Under the pieces are notes generated by a model, which was not told the origin of the DNA, did no database searches, and saw nothing but the letters and a program-made list of their open reading frames with translations. From Nocardia transvalensis NBRC 15921 (GTDB taxonomy: Bacteria; Actinomycetota; Actinomycetes; Mycobacteriales; Mycobacteriaceae), in the NCBI RefSeq assembly GCF_000308875.1, contig NZ_BAGL01000124.1, positions 93,862-157,861 of the forward strand: a stretch of 64,000 nt of DNA. The letters run 5' to 3'. Both the position numbers and the translations under genes were made by a program. Each line of letters opens with the position of its first letter. The first letter of the stretch is position 1. Shown in pieces: positions 8,602 to 16,901 of this stretch.

Positions 8602-9873
8602 CTATTCGCTGGACGGGGCGGGCCGCGCGGCGCCGTTCCGGGCGGGCGTCCGCCGCTCACGCGCCTTGGCGACCGGTTGTTTGACGAATTCGACAGCGGC
8701 GTCGAGCTTTTCGGCGTACTCCTCCTCGGCGAGATTGCGCCACGCCGTGAGCGAGACGTCGGGCCGGTAGAGCTTCTCCGGCGGCGCGTCGGTGACCTCG
8801 ACCATCCAGGCGTCCTGTCCGGAGAACTGGCCGTGGAACAGCCAGCGAATAGCGCCCAGATACTTGGCGTAGAAGCCGAGCTTTCTCGCCCCGGTCACGA
8901 AATTCACCATCAGGCCGACGTAGTGGTGATTGTCGTCGTCGATGGGCACGTAGAACTCGTAGTGGATGAAGTTGGGATAGGCGATGCGCAGGACGCCGGG
9001 CATGGACAGGGAGGCGAAGCCGGGGAACTCCTGCGCCGCGATCACCGGGTTCACCTCGAGTCCGGCGCCGACATTGCCGATCTGCGACACCTTGGTCTCG
9101 TTCGGCTTCTTCTTCCACCACCGCTTGTTGGTCCAGGTCCCGACCCCGGGGAATTCGGCCTCCCAGTACACCTCGTCCTGGACCCGGTAGATCCAGCGGC
9201 CGTCGCGCACGATGCGGGTGATGTTCCAGGTCGGCATCGGCTTGAACAGCCGCCACAGCGACGTGCGGTGCAGGTATTTCGCGTGCCCCTCGTCGAAACC
9301 GTTCTCGCACGCGAAACGCCAGTTGCCCGCGCGGGGCTGGATGCGCCCGCCGATGATGCCCTCGTTCTCGACGAGTTCGCGCGGCAGCTGCTCGTCGAGG
9401 GGCGGGGCGGGCTCGCGGGTGATCGGGATGTAGACCCAGACGAGCCCCAGCCGCTCCTCCACCGCGTACGTCTGCACCTCGAGTTTGCCGCAGATCTTCG
9501 AATCCGGGCCGTCGGTGATGACCGCGACGAGCTTGCCGTCCGTCAGCCGGTAGGTCCAGCCGTGGTACGGGCAGCTGACCGTGCCCGGGAACTGCTGGTC
9601 GCCCTCCGACAGCGGCACCCCGCGGTGCGGGCAGCGGTCGTGCAGGGCGTAGACCGTGCCGCCGTCGCGGATGAGGGCGAGCTTCTCCCCGCAGACCGTG
9701 TAGCTCCGCGGGTCGCCCGTGATGTGATTGGACCAGGTGACGGGGTACCAGTACCCGCGGTATCCGCTCCCGGCCGCGTTGTACTTGGGCCAGGCTGTCC
9801 AGTCCTGCCGGCCGGCCGCACGCGGTCGCTCCGGCGCCTCCTGCGTGACTTTCGGCGCCTCGACACCAGTCAT
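8602..9873 (-). CDS. Rieske [2Fe-2S] aromatic ring-hydroxylating oxygenase, alpha subunit
   Basis: This 423-residue terminal oxygenase has a Rieske cluster ligated by C81-x-H83 (CPHRG) and C101-x2-H104 (CPYHG). The mononuclear iron site is D194-x2-H197-x4-H202 (GFDEGHAKYLH). No beta subunit, ferredoxin or class-specific reductase lies beside it, as in KshA- or CarAa-type homotrimeric oxygenases. A ferredoxin reductase is found at the left window edge. The gene lies 80 bases after the MaoC pair and 9 bases before the microprotein. It probably makes the diol or unstable aminol that is then ring-cleaved. The substrate is unknown. Confidence 0.93.
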   Translation of the reverse strand: MTGVEAPKVTQEAPERPRAAGRQDWTAWPKYNAAGSGYRGYWYPVTWSNHITGDPRSYTVCGEKLALIRDGGTVYALHDRCPHRGVPLSEGDQQFPGTVSCPYHGWTYRLTDGKLVAVITDGPDSKICGKLEVQTYAVEERLGLVWVYIPITREPAPPLDEQLPRELVENEGIIGGRIQPRAGNWRFACENGFDEGHAKYLHRTSLWRLFKPMPTWNITRIVRDGRWIYRVQDEVYWEAEFPGVGTWTNKRWWKKKPNETKVSQIGNVGAGLEVNPVIAAQEFPGFASLSMPGVLRIAYPNFIHYEFYVPIDDDNHHYVGLMVNFVTGARKLGFYAKYLGAIRWLFHGQFSGQDAWMVEVTDAPPEKLYRPDVSLTAWRNLAEEEYAEKLDAAVEFVKQPVAKARERRTPARNGAARPAPSSE

Positions 9874-9953
9874 GTGAAGTCCTCTCGAGACGAGCTGTGT
9901 GATACTGCGAATCCTGGGCGAGGCCCGGCGCAGCGCCAACGGATCCGGTTTGC

Positions 9954-10376
9954 TCAGCAGACCGGGTTCGCGTCGCCGACCACCACGGCCTCGCCGGCGG
10001 CGCACAGCACGCCGTCGCCGGTGTGTTCCTCCAGGGCGAGGGTGACGAGCCCGTCCGCGATCGCGCGGACGACGCCGGTCACGACGAGTTCGCATCCGAC
10101 ATACGCGGGCGCGCGGTTGCGCCACTCGACGGAGACCACACCGCGCGGACCGCCACAGAACTCCGCGGCCGCGCGGTGGAACAGCGCGCCGTGCAGCTGG
10201 GCCATCACCACCGGTGCGTCCAGGCCCTCGGTCGTGGCGTAGCCAGGGTCGTAGTGGATGCGGTGCGCGTTGTGCGTGGCCGCGCCGAACCGCAGCAGGC
10301 GCACCGGGTCGGTCCGCAGGACGACAGGCTCGATGTGCTGTCCGATTTCGGCGTGGGCGGCGGGCGGGTTCGTCAT
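9954..10376 (-). CDS. MaoC-like hydratase (hotdog fold)
   Basis: This is a 140-residue single-hotdog protein of the MaoC/R-hydratase family, which adds water to enoyl-CoA or related double bonds. The hydratase motif with Asp/His is visible as HRIHYDPGYATTEG at about residues 38-51. It overlaps the preceding FAS1-like dehydratase gene (ATGA), so the two probably form a heterodimer in which this subunit carries the catalytic residues, as in ChsH1/ChsH2 (family knowledge). Such pairs act on CoA thioesters, so part of the pathway may be CoA-linked. Confidence 0.85.
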   Translation of the reverse strand: MTNPPAAHAEIGQHIEPVVLRTDPVRLLRFGAATHNAHRIHYDPGYATTEGLDAPVVMAQLHGALFHRAAAEFCGGPRGVVSVEWRNRAPAYVGCELVVTGVVRAIADGLVTLALEEHTGDGVLCAAGEAVVVGDANPVC

Positions 10377-10858
10377 CGGACGATGAACCTTTCGGTGACG
10401 TCGGCGAGCCGCCCGGCCCGCGCGGCTCGGTAGACCTTCGACACCGTGAGCAGCAGGAACTCCGAGCCCTCGCGGCCCTTCCGTGCCACGGCATCGAGCG
10501 TGCGCCGGACCACGACCGGATCCCCGAGCGGTACCGGGCGATGGCAGAGGACGCTCTGCCCGCCGGCCATCAGGCGGACGTCCAGCCCGTCGGTGCCGGG
10601 CACCTCGTCGCGGAACATGCCGTCGTCGCGGTAGTCGCTGTCGACGCCGCCGTCGGGGCCGCGCAGCAGACTCGGCAGGTACAGGGGATGCACCTCGAAG
10701 TCCGCCGCGCCGGGATCGAGCAGCCGGGGATCGCGTTCGCCGCAGGCGCGCGCGAACGCCACCGTCTCCGATGCTCGTACCGGCCCGAGTTCGCGGTGCT
10801 CGACGGCGCCGACGAGGGCACGGGCCCGGTCTTCGGCCGCTCGCAGATCTGATCGCAT
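10373..10858 (-). CDS. FAS1-like dehydratase-domain protein (MaoC N-terminal type)
   Basis: This is a 161-residue partner of the MaoC hydratase next to it. The family pattern is seen in GGQSVLCHRPVPLGDPV (residues about 98-114) and the C-terminal ADVTERFIVR. These proteins usually lack the catalytic Asp/His pair and bind the acyl tail. The ATG at 10858 was chosen over a TTG three codons upstream. It is the first gene of the leftward catabolic train and faces the hydrolase at 10962 across a roughly 100-base divergent region, which must contain the operon promoter. Confidence 0.82.
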   Translation of the reverse strand: MRSDLRAAEDRARALVGAVEHRELGPVRASETVAFARACGERDPRLLDPGAADFEVHPLYLPSLLRGPDGGVDSDYRDDGMFRDEVPGTDGLDVRLMAGGQSVLCHRPVPLGDPVVVRRTLDAVARKGREGSEFLLLTVSKVYRAARAGRLADVTERFIVR

Positions 10859-10961
10859 GCGCCGCAAGCTAACTCCGCGCGCGGCCGCCGGACCACAGAC
10901 CGGGACCGTCCAGCGGACCGCGATCCTTCACACCGCGCGCGAGGTGCGGTCAGGTGTGCCC

Positions 10962-11813
10962 ATGGCCCAACCACCGAACAGTTTGTACGCCGACGCGGCG
11001 GGCGTGACGTTCCACTACCACGACCTCGGCGCCGGGAGCCCCACGATCTTCCTGCACGGCGGCGGACCCGGATGCACCGCCTGGTCCGACTTCGGGCCTG
11101 TCGCACCGCTGTTCGCGCGGGATCGGCGGGCGATCCTCGTCGACATCCTGCAGTACGGCCGGTCGGAGAAGTGCACCATCTCCGGGCCGATGTGGGATTT
11201 CCACGCGGCGAAGATCGTCGCGCTGCTCGACGCGCTGGGCATCGAACGCGCCGACTTCCTCTGCAATTCGTGGGGCGGGACCATCGCGCTCAACCTCGCG
11301 GCCAAGTACCCCGATCGGGTGCGCGCGCTGGTCGTGACGGGCAGTATGCCGGTGTTCTACGGTCCGCTCGCCCCGCTGCCGGAGAACGGGCACCGCGGCC
11401 GGACGGCCCGGGACGTCTATTACGGCGGCGAGGGCCCGACCCGGGAGAAGATGCGTCAGCTGATCACCCGCCTCGAGTGGTTCGACGGGGACAAGCTGCC
11501 GCCGGAGACCCTCGACATGCGCTACGAGCAGAGCCTCGACCCCGAGGAGATGGCCCTCGCCGCGGCGTCGGACAATCCCCGCGGCGACTGGCAGGATCTC
11601 ACCGCGGAACTCGGAATGATCAGCGCGCCGGTGCTTTTCGCGTGGGGAATGCACGACGCCTTCCTCACGCCGGACTACCCCTTGATGCTGGCCCGGATGA
11701 TCGAGCACGGGCACCTGTACATCATGGACAAGGCGTCGCATCACCTCCAGGAGGAACGGCCGCACGACTTCTACTCCGTGGTCACCGGCTTCCTCGACCA
11801 GCGGCATCCGTGA
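10962..11813 (+). CDS. Alpha/beta hydrolase, meta-cleavage-product hydrolase (HsaD/BphD-like)
   Basis: This 283-residue hydrolase has the HGGGPG oxyanion motif (near residue 28) typical of carbon-carbon hydrolases that act on meta-ring-fission products. The nucleophile elbow is CNSWGG (Ser about 99), the acid is in WGMHDAF and the catalytic His in KASHH. The start at 10962 is chosen because the fold begins at once. An in-frame upstream extension would add unrelated residues. The stop overlaps the GTG of the MFS gene (GTGA). With the hydrolase at 5308 this gives the locus two candidate C-C hydrolases. Confidence 0.88.
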   Translation: MAQPPNSLYADAAGVTFHYHDLGAGSPTIFLHGGGPGCTAWSDFGPVAPLFARDRRAILVDILQYGRSEKCTISGPMWDFHAAKIVALLDALGIERADFLCNSWGGTIALNLAAKYPDRVRALVVTGSMPVFYGPLAPLPENGHRGRTARDVYYGGEGPTREKMRQLITRLEWFDGDKLPPETLDMRYEQSLDPEEMALAAASDNPRGDWQDLTAELGMISAPVLFAWGMHDAFLTPDYPLMLARMIEHGHLYIMDKASHHLQEERPHDFYSVVTGFLDQRHP

Positions 11814-13060
11814 CGCGGGTGGTGGCCCCGCCGGAGGGCGCGGCCCGGATCCGGCTCGTGCTGATCCTCGGGGCGCTCACCGCGCTCGGGCCGTTCACCG
11901 TCGACATGTATCTCCCGGCGCTGCCGACGCTCACCGCGCACTTCCACACCTCCGACACCGCCGTACAGCTCACTCTCACCGGCACTTTGGCGGGCCTCGC
12001 GATCGGGCAGCTGGTCGTGGGGCCGCTGTCGGATATCTACGGGCGGCGCAGGCCGCTCGTCATCGGCACGGCTCTGCATGTCTCGGCATCGGTGGCGTGC
12101 TTCTTCGCCCCGTCCGTCGCGGCGCTCGGATTCCTGCGCGCCCTCCAGGGTTTCGGCGCGGCGGCGACGGGAGTGATCGCGATGGCGGTCGTCCGCGACC
12201 TGTTCACCGGTCGCGCGGCGGCGGTCGTGCTGTCGCGGTTGATGCTCGTGATGGGCGTCGCGCCCATCCTCGCGCCGTCGGTCGGAGGTCTGGTCCTGGG
12301 CGCGATCTCCTGGCAGGGGGTCTTCCTCGTGCTGGCCGGGCTCGGCGCCGGGATGATGGTGCTGGGTGGGTGGGCGATGCCGGAGACCCTGCCGCCCGCC
12401 GCCCGCACCGGACGGCGAATTTCCCAGGCGCTCAACGGATATCGCACGCTGATCCGGGATCCGCGGTTCCTGGTGCTCGTGCTGGTGTGCGGGCTCGGCC
12501 GGTCGGTGCTCTGGGCCTATATCGCCGGGTCGTCGTTCGTGATGCAGGGCCAGTTCGGGCTCAGCTCGCGGTCCTACGGATTCGCCTTCGCCGCCGGGGC
12601 GGTGGTGTTGATCGGGGCGTCCCAGCTGAACGTCGTCCTGCTCGAGCGGTGGTCGCCGCTGCGCATCAGCCTGGTCTCGCTGCTGGTGAGTACGGCGGTC
12701 GGCGGGGGCTTTCTGGTCCTGGCTGCCACCGCCACCGGAGGGTTCCTCGGCTTCGCGCTGCCGGTGCTCGCGCTGCTGTGCGCCACCGGCTTCGTGATGC
12801 CGAACGCCCCTGCGCTGGCGCTGTCCCGGTACGGCGCGGTCGCGGGCGCGGCGGCGGCGATGGTCGGGTTCGCGCAGTTCGGGGCGGCGGCCGTGGTCGC
12901 GCCAATCGTCGGGCTGCTGGGCAATACGAGCCTCGCGGTGGCGATCACGACGACCGTGGCGGCGGCGCTCGGATTCGCCGCGCTGGCGGGGGTTAGCGGA
13001 CGACGTCCGCCCGCACCCCGCACCACACCCAGCAAGCGAGCGAGTCCCGTAACCGGGTGA
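11810..13060 (+). CDS. MFS transporter, Bcr/CflA drug-resistance type
   Basis: This 416-residue, 12-helix transporter of the DHA1 Bcr/CflA subfamily has the N-terminal FTVDMYLPALPTL of that group in helix 1 and the MFS signature GPLSDIYGRRRPL between helices 2 and 3. The GTG start overlaps the hydrolase stop. Co-expression with a meta-cleavage hydrolase suggests export of a toxic pathway intermediate or uptake of substrate. Its family favours efflux. It ends 17 bases from the stop of a convergent IclR gene. Confidence 0.9.
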   Translation: MTRVVAPPEGAARIRLVLILGALTALGPFTVDMYLPALPTLTAHFHTSDTAVQLTLTGTLAGLAIGQLVVGPLSDIYGRRRPLVIGTALHVSASVACFFAPSVAALGFLRALQGFGAAATGVIAMAVVRDLFTGRAAAVVLSRLMLVMGVAPILAPSVGGLVLGAISWQGVFLVLAGLGAGMMVLGGWAMPETLPPAARTGRRISQALNGYRTLIRDPRFLVLVLVCGLGRSVLWAYIAGSSFVMQGQFGLSSRSYGFAFAAGAVVLIGASQLNVVLLERWSPLRISLVSLLVSTAVGGGFLVLAATATGGFLGFALPVLALLCATGFVMPNAPALALSRYGAVAGAAAAMVGFAQFGAAAVVAPIVGLLGNTSLAVAITTTVAAALGFAALAGVSGRRPPAPRTTPSKRASPVTG

Positions 13061-13076
13061 TCGAGTCTCCCGCGCG

Positions 13077-13817
13077 CTACGCCGACCGCGCCAGTGAGCC
13101 CAGTGTCCGTGTGATCCCGGCGCCGGCGGCCTTCAGCGGGCCGGACACCCGGTCGAGATTCATCCGCGGCGTGGTGGTGGACATCCCGATCGCCCCGACC
13201 AGCACCGCGTGCGGCCCGAATACGGGGACGGCGGCGCTCACCACGCCGAGCGACACCTCCTCTGCCTCCACGGCCAGCATGTGCTGCCGGACGGTGCCGA
13301 GCTGGCGGTGCAACTGGGGCGCCGACACCGTCCGGCGCGTGAAGGCGGACAGCCCGTTCTCGACCACCTGCGCGACCACCTCCGCGCCGGAGAACGCGAG
13401 AATCGCCTTCCCTGTCGCCGTGGCGTACAGCGGCAGCCGGCCCGCGACCCGGGACGGGATGGCGACTGCGCCGTGGCCGGAGAGCTTCTCGATGTAGAGC
13501 ACGTCGAGACCGTCCCGGATCGCGAAATGCACCGTCGCACCGGTCGCGGCATGCAATTCCTGCAGGTACGGCAGGGCGGCGTCGCGCAGCACCCGTTGCG
13601 CCGGCACGAGCGCGCCGAGCTCGAACAGGCGCAGGCCCAGGCGATATCGCGTCCCGGAGCGTTCGAGGAGTCCCCACTCGACCAGCGCGTTCGCCAGGCG
13701 GTAGGTCGTGGCCTTGGCGACCCCGCTGCGCCGGGACAGTTCGGTGAGCGACAGTTCCCCCGACTCGGCATCGAACGCCTCGAGCAGCATTCGCGCCTTA
13801 CCCAGTACGGTGTGCAT
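13077..13817 (-). CDS. IclR-family transcriptional regulator
   Basis: This 246-residue regulator has an N-terminal winged helix-turn-helix (LSLTELSRRSGVAKATTYRLANAL, residues about 22-45, given here as the HTH span) and a C-terminal IclR effector domain (ATVHFAIRDGLDVLYIEKL). The ATG at 13817 has a strong ribosome-binding site (GGAGG, 5 bases upstream) and is preferred over an in-frame ATG 51 bases upstream. An inverted repeat at 13840-13856 lies just before the start and suggests autoregulation. It follows the lower-pathway operon in the same direction, behind a terminator, and probably controls aromatic catabolic genes nearby. Confidence 0.9.
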   Translation of the reverse strand: MHTVLGKARMLLEAFDAESGELSLTELSRRSGVAKATTYRLANALVEWGLLERSGTRYRLGLRLFELGALVPAQRVLRDAALPYLQELHAATGATVHFAIRDGLDVLYIEKLSGHGAVAIPSRVAGRLPLYATATGKAILAFSGAEVVAQVVENGLSAFTRRTVSAPQLHRQLGTVRQHMLAVEAEEVSLGVVSAAVPVFGPHAVLVGAIGMSTTTPRMNLDRVSGPLKAAGAGITRTLGSLARSA

Positions 13818-13839
13818 GGTCGCCTCCACGAACCCAGGC

Positions 13840-13856
13840 GGTCCACTCTCCGGACC
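13840..13856. promoter_or_regulatory. Inverted repeat GGTCC-N7-GGACC before the IclR start: candidate operator
   Basis: Five-base arms flank seven bases, 23 bases upstream of the IclR start codon. The same arms and spacing recur in the importer promoter region (4290-4306). Short arms make this a modest prediction. Confidence 0.35.
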
Positions 13857-13985
13857 AGATCCATCCACCCTACCGTTGCCAGCCGTTCTTCCGCGGCCGG
13901 ATTCGCGAGACGAAAGTGGGCGCAGGCAGCAGAGGAGGTCGCGTCAGGCTGTTTGCTGACGAATTCCCGGCATCTCACCGATACG

Positions 13986-14025
13986 GCCCGGCACCGTCGG
14001 CGGCGGTTCGCCGACGGTGCCGGGC
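13986..14025 (-). terminator. Strong stem-loop terminator after the lower meta-pathway operon
   Basis: Perfect 17-base arms at 13986-14002 and 14009-14025 enclose a 6-base loop. The repeat begins 6 bases beyond the aldolase stop. It would end the hydratase-dehydrogenase-aldolase transcript and insulate the IclR gene downstream. Confidence 0.85.
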
Positions 14026-14030
14026 ACGCC

Positions 14031-15080
14031 TCAGCGCTGCTTCGCTGCTTGGAGATCGAGGGCGATGTCGGTGATCAGGTCCTCCTGGCCGCCGACCAGT
14101 CGGCGTTCCCCGACGGCCAGCAGGATCTCGCGGGTATCCAGGCCGTACTGTTTCGCGGCGGCCTCGGCGTGCCGCAGGAAGCTGGAGTACACCCCGGCGA
14201 ATCCGAGGGTCAGCGTCTCGCGGTCGACCTGCACCGGGCGATCCTGCAGCGGGCGGACGATATCGTCGGCGGCGTCCTGGAGGGCGAACAGGTCGCAGTT
14301 GTGCTTCCAGCCGGAGTGATCCGCGACCGCGACGAACGGCTCGATCGGGCAGTTGCCCGCGCCCGCGCCGTGCCCCGCGAGGGAGGCGTCGACCCGGGTC
14401 ACGCCCTCCTCGACCGCGACCACCGAATTCGCCACCGACAGCGACAGATTCTGATGCGCGTGGATCCCGATCTGCGTCCCGGGGTCGAGGATGTCGCGGT
14501 AGGCGCGCACCCGGTCCCGCACGCCGTTCATGGTCAGCCGACCACCGGAGTCGGTGACGTAGACACAGTGCGCCCCATAGGATTCCATCAATTTCGCCTG
14601 CTGGGCCAGCTCGGCCGCCTCGGACAGGTGCGACATCATGAGGAAGCCGCTGACGTCCATGCCGAGTTCGCGGGCGGTGCCGATGTGCTGCGCGGCGACA
14701 TCGGCCTCGGTGCAGTGGGTCGCCACGCGCACGGAGGTCACCCCGAGATCGAAGGCTTCCTTCAGGTGGGCGACGGTGCCGACGCCGGGCAGCAGCAGAG
14801 TGGTCAGCTTCGCGCGATGGACCACCGCGGCGGCCGCCTCGATCCACTCCCGGTCGGAATTGCTGCCCGGACCGTAGGTGAGGCTGTGGCCGGCCAATCC
14901 GTCGCCGTGGGTGACCTCGATGGCGTCGACGCCCGCGGCGTCGAGGGCGGCGGCGATCGCCGCCACGTTCTCCGGACTGATCCGGTGACGCATGGCGTGC
15001 ATGCCGTCGCGCAGGGTGACGTCCTGGATGTAGAGCGGGGCGCCGTCGGTGACGTCGGGGCGGGTGGTGGTCTCGGTCAT
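14031..15080 (-). CDS. dmpG: 4-hydroxy-2-oxovalerate aldolase
   Basis: This 349-residue DmpG/MhpE/HsaF-type class II pyruvate aldolase splits 4-hydroxy-2-oxo acids into pyruvate and an aldehyde. The N-terminal QDVTLRDGMHA carries the Arg/Asp pair that binds pyruvate and metal. The metal-binding HAH is in IGIHAHQNLSLSVANS (about residues 198-213). It overlaps the acylating dehydrogenase gene (ATGA), consistent with the channelling complex known for this pair. It is the last gene of the operon, followed by a strong hairpin. Confidence 0.95.
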   Translation of the reverse strand: MTETTTRPDVTDGAPLYIQDVTLRDGMHAMRHRISPENVAAIAAALDAAGVDAIEVTHGDGLAGHSLTYGPGSNSDREWIEAAAAVVHRAKLTTLLLPGVGTVAHLKEAFDLGVTSVRVATHCTEADVAAQHIGTARELGMDVSGFLMMSHLSEAAELAQQAKLMESYGAHCVYVTDSGGRLTMNGVRDRVRAYRDILDPGTQIGIHAHQNLSLSVANSVVAVEEGVTRVDASLAGHGAGAGNCPIEPFVAVADHSGWKHNCDLFALQDAADDIVRPLQDRPVQVDRETLTLGFAGVYSSFLRHAEAAAKQYGLDTREILLAVGERRLVGGQEDLITDIALDLQAAKQR

Positions 15081-16024
15081 CGGGCCGTCTCCAGAAGCAT
15101 GTTGTCGGCGATCCGCTCGGCGACCTGCAGCGCCGCGGAGGTCATGATGTCGAGGTTGCCGGCGTAGGCGGGCAGGTAGTGCGCGGCGCCCTCGACCTCG
15201 AGGAACACCGACACCTTCCACAGGCCGGGTCCCTTCTCGACGCCGCCGGTGAGGGTGGCGACCGACTCGGCGTCGTCCAGCTTCGTGAACTGCACGTCCT
15301 GCTTGAGCCGGTACCCCGGGACGTACACCGAGACCGCGGACACCATGTCCTGCACGGACTTCCGGATCGCCTCCTGGTCCGGATCGGTGACCAGGGTGAG
15401 CACGGTGTCGCGCATGATCAGCGGCGGCTCGGCGGGGTTGAGCACGATGATGGCCTTGCCGTGGTCGGCGCCGCCGACCCGCACGATGGCCTCGGAGGTG
15501 GTCTCGGTGAACTCGTCGATATTCGCCCGCGTTCCCGGACCCGCGGATTTCGAGGCGATGGAGGCGACGATCTCCGCGTAGTGCACGGGGGTGACCGCGG
15601 AGACGGCGGCGACGATCGGAATCGTCGCCTGGCCGCCGCAGGTCACCATGTTCACGACCGGGGCGTCCAGGTGCTCGTCCAGGTTGACGGTCGGCACCAC
15701 GAACGGGCCGATGGCCGCCGGAGTGAGGTCGATGAGCCGCTTGCCGTAGGGGCGCAGCGCCTTCTCGTTGGCCAGGTGCGCCTTGGCCGAGGTGGAGTCG
15801 AAGACGATGCGGATGTCGTCGAAGTCCGGGTGTGCGATCAGCCCCTCGACACCGGTGTCGACGGTGCTGATGCCGAGCCCGCGGGCGCGGGCGAGCCCGT
15901 CGGAGTCGGGGTCGATGCCGACCAGTACGGCGATCTCGACGTGCTGGGCAATCCGGAGGATCTTGATGAGGAGGTCGGTGCCGATATTGCCCGACCCGAT
16001 GACCGCGGCCTTGATACGGCTCAT
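15077..16024 (-). CDS. Acetaldehyde dehydrogenase (acylating), DmpF/MhpF/HsaG type
   Basis: This 315-residue enzyme oxidises acetaldehyde or propanal to the acyl-CoA with NAD. The Rossmann motif is VIGSGNIGTDL (residues 8-18), and the acyl-thioester Cys is C129 in NMVTCGGQATIP. It forms a heterotetramer with the aldolase, with the aldehyde passed through a tunnel (family knowledge). Gene order hydratase, dehydrogenase, aldolase matches HsaEGF/MhpDFE modules. It starts 25 bases after the hydratase stop. Confidence 0.95.
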   Translation of the reverse strand: MSRIKAAVIGSGNIGTDLLIKILRIAQHVEIAVLVGIDPDSDGLARARGLGISTVDTGVEGLIAHPDFDDIRIVFDSTSAKAHLANEKALRPYGKRLIDLTPAAIGPFVVPTVNLDEHLDAPVVNMVTCGGQATIPIVAAVSAVTPVHYAEIVASIASKSAGPGTRANIDEFTETTSEAIVRVGGADHGKAIIVLNPAEPPLIMRDTVLTLVTDPDQEAIRKSVQDMVSAVSVYVPGYRLKQDVQFTKLDDAESVATLTGGVEKGPGLWKVSVFLEVEGAAHYLPAYAGNLDIMTSAALQVAERIADNMLLETAR

Positions 16025-16049
16025 GGCGTCCTGCTTTCGGGTGTGGTGG

Positions 16050-16841
16050 TCAGTCGGTGAAAGCCACTGTGGCGGAGCCGATTCCGGATATGTGCGTCTC
16101 GTACGTCCCGCCCGGCGCCACGGTGACCATGGGACCCAGCGCACCGGACAGGATGACCTCGCCCGCGCGCAGCGGCGATCCGAAGGTGCGGCAGGTGTTC
16201 GCCAGCCAGGCCAGGGCCTCCCAGGGGCTGCCCAGGCAGTCCGAGCCGCGGCCGGTCGAGACCTGTTCGCCGCCGGTGGTCAGGGTCATGGTGACCGCGA
16301 CGAGGTCGGGGGCGTCCGCGATCGGCAGCGAGTCGCCGAGCACGTACAGTCCGGAGGAGGCATTGTCGGCGACGGTGTCGGCGAACTTGATGTCCCAGTT
16401 CGCGATTCGGCTGTCGACGATCTCGAACGCGGCGTGCACTCGCTCCACGAAGCGCGGCGCCTCGGCCGCGGTGATCGCGTCGAGGATGTCGCCGGACAGC
16501 GTGAAGGCGATCTCGGCCTCGATCTTGGGCTGGAGCAGCCTGCCGATATCGATCCGGTCGTCGTTCGTGCAGTCGAAATCGTCGAGCAGGACACCGAAAT
16601 CGGGCTGATCGACGCCGAGCTGTCGCTGTACGGCCGGAGAGGTCAGGCCGGTCTTGCGCCCGACCACGGTCCGCCCGCCCGCCAGCAGCGCGTCGATATT
16701 GCGCTTCTGAACGGCGTAGGCCGCCTCGAGATCGTCCGGTCCGATGAGGTCGCGAATCGGCGCGCACGGAATCCCGGTCGCCGCGGCCGTCGCCAGTCGT
16801 TCGGCGGCCTCGCCGATCGTGTCGTTCTGCACCGTTGTCAT
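16050..16841 (-). CDS. 2-oxopent-4-enoate hydratase (2-hydroxypentadienoate hydratase)
   Basis: This 263-residue member of the FAH-like MhpD/DmpE/HsaE family hydrates 2-hydroxypenta-2,4-dienoate to 4-hydroxy-2-oxovalerate, the substrate of the aldolase two genes on. Metal-binding acidic residues are seen in LQPKIEAEIAFTL (E-x-E, about residues 102-114), and VGRKTGLTSPAVQRQLGV is family-typical. It is the first gene of the operon and divergent from an IclR gene whose start lies 47 bases away. Confidence 0.94.
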   Translation of the reverse strand: MTTVQNDTIGEAAERLATAAATGIPCAPIRDLIGPDDLEAAYAVQKRNIDALLAGGRTVVGRKTGLTSPAVQRQLGVDQPDFGVLLDDFDCTNDDRIDIGRLLQPKIEAEIAFTLSGDILDAITAAEAPRFVERVHAAFEIVDSRIANWDIKFADTVADNASSGLYVLGDSLPIADAPDLVAVTMTLTTGGEQVSTGRGSDCLGSPWEALAWLANTCRTFGSPLRAGEVILSGALGPMVTVAPGGTYETHISGIGSATVAFTD

Positions 16842-16854
16842 GCCCTGCACGCTA

Positions 16855-16889
16855 TTGGCGGCGAACCGTCGTGAATAGGATGTGTCCCA
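16855..16889 (+). promoter_or_regulatory. Leaderless-type promoter of the second IclR gene
   Basis: A TAGGAT -10 element (16876-16881) lies exactly 7 bases before the ATG at 16889, so transcription should start at the A of the start codon. A TTGGCG (16855-16860) is a candidate -35, though the 15-base spacing is short. No Shine-Dalgarno sequence is needed for such an mRNA. Confidence 0.45.
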
Positions 16890-16901
16890 TGAAACGGGAC
16901 A
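16883..16901. promoter_or_regulatory. Inverted repeat TGTCCC-N7-GGGACA over the IclR start codon: candidate operator
   Basis: Perfect 6-base arms span the start codon and the predicted transcription start of the IclR gene, in the short divergent region with the hydratase operon. Binding here would block the regulator's own promoter and could affect the opposite one. Confidence 0.5.
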
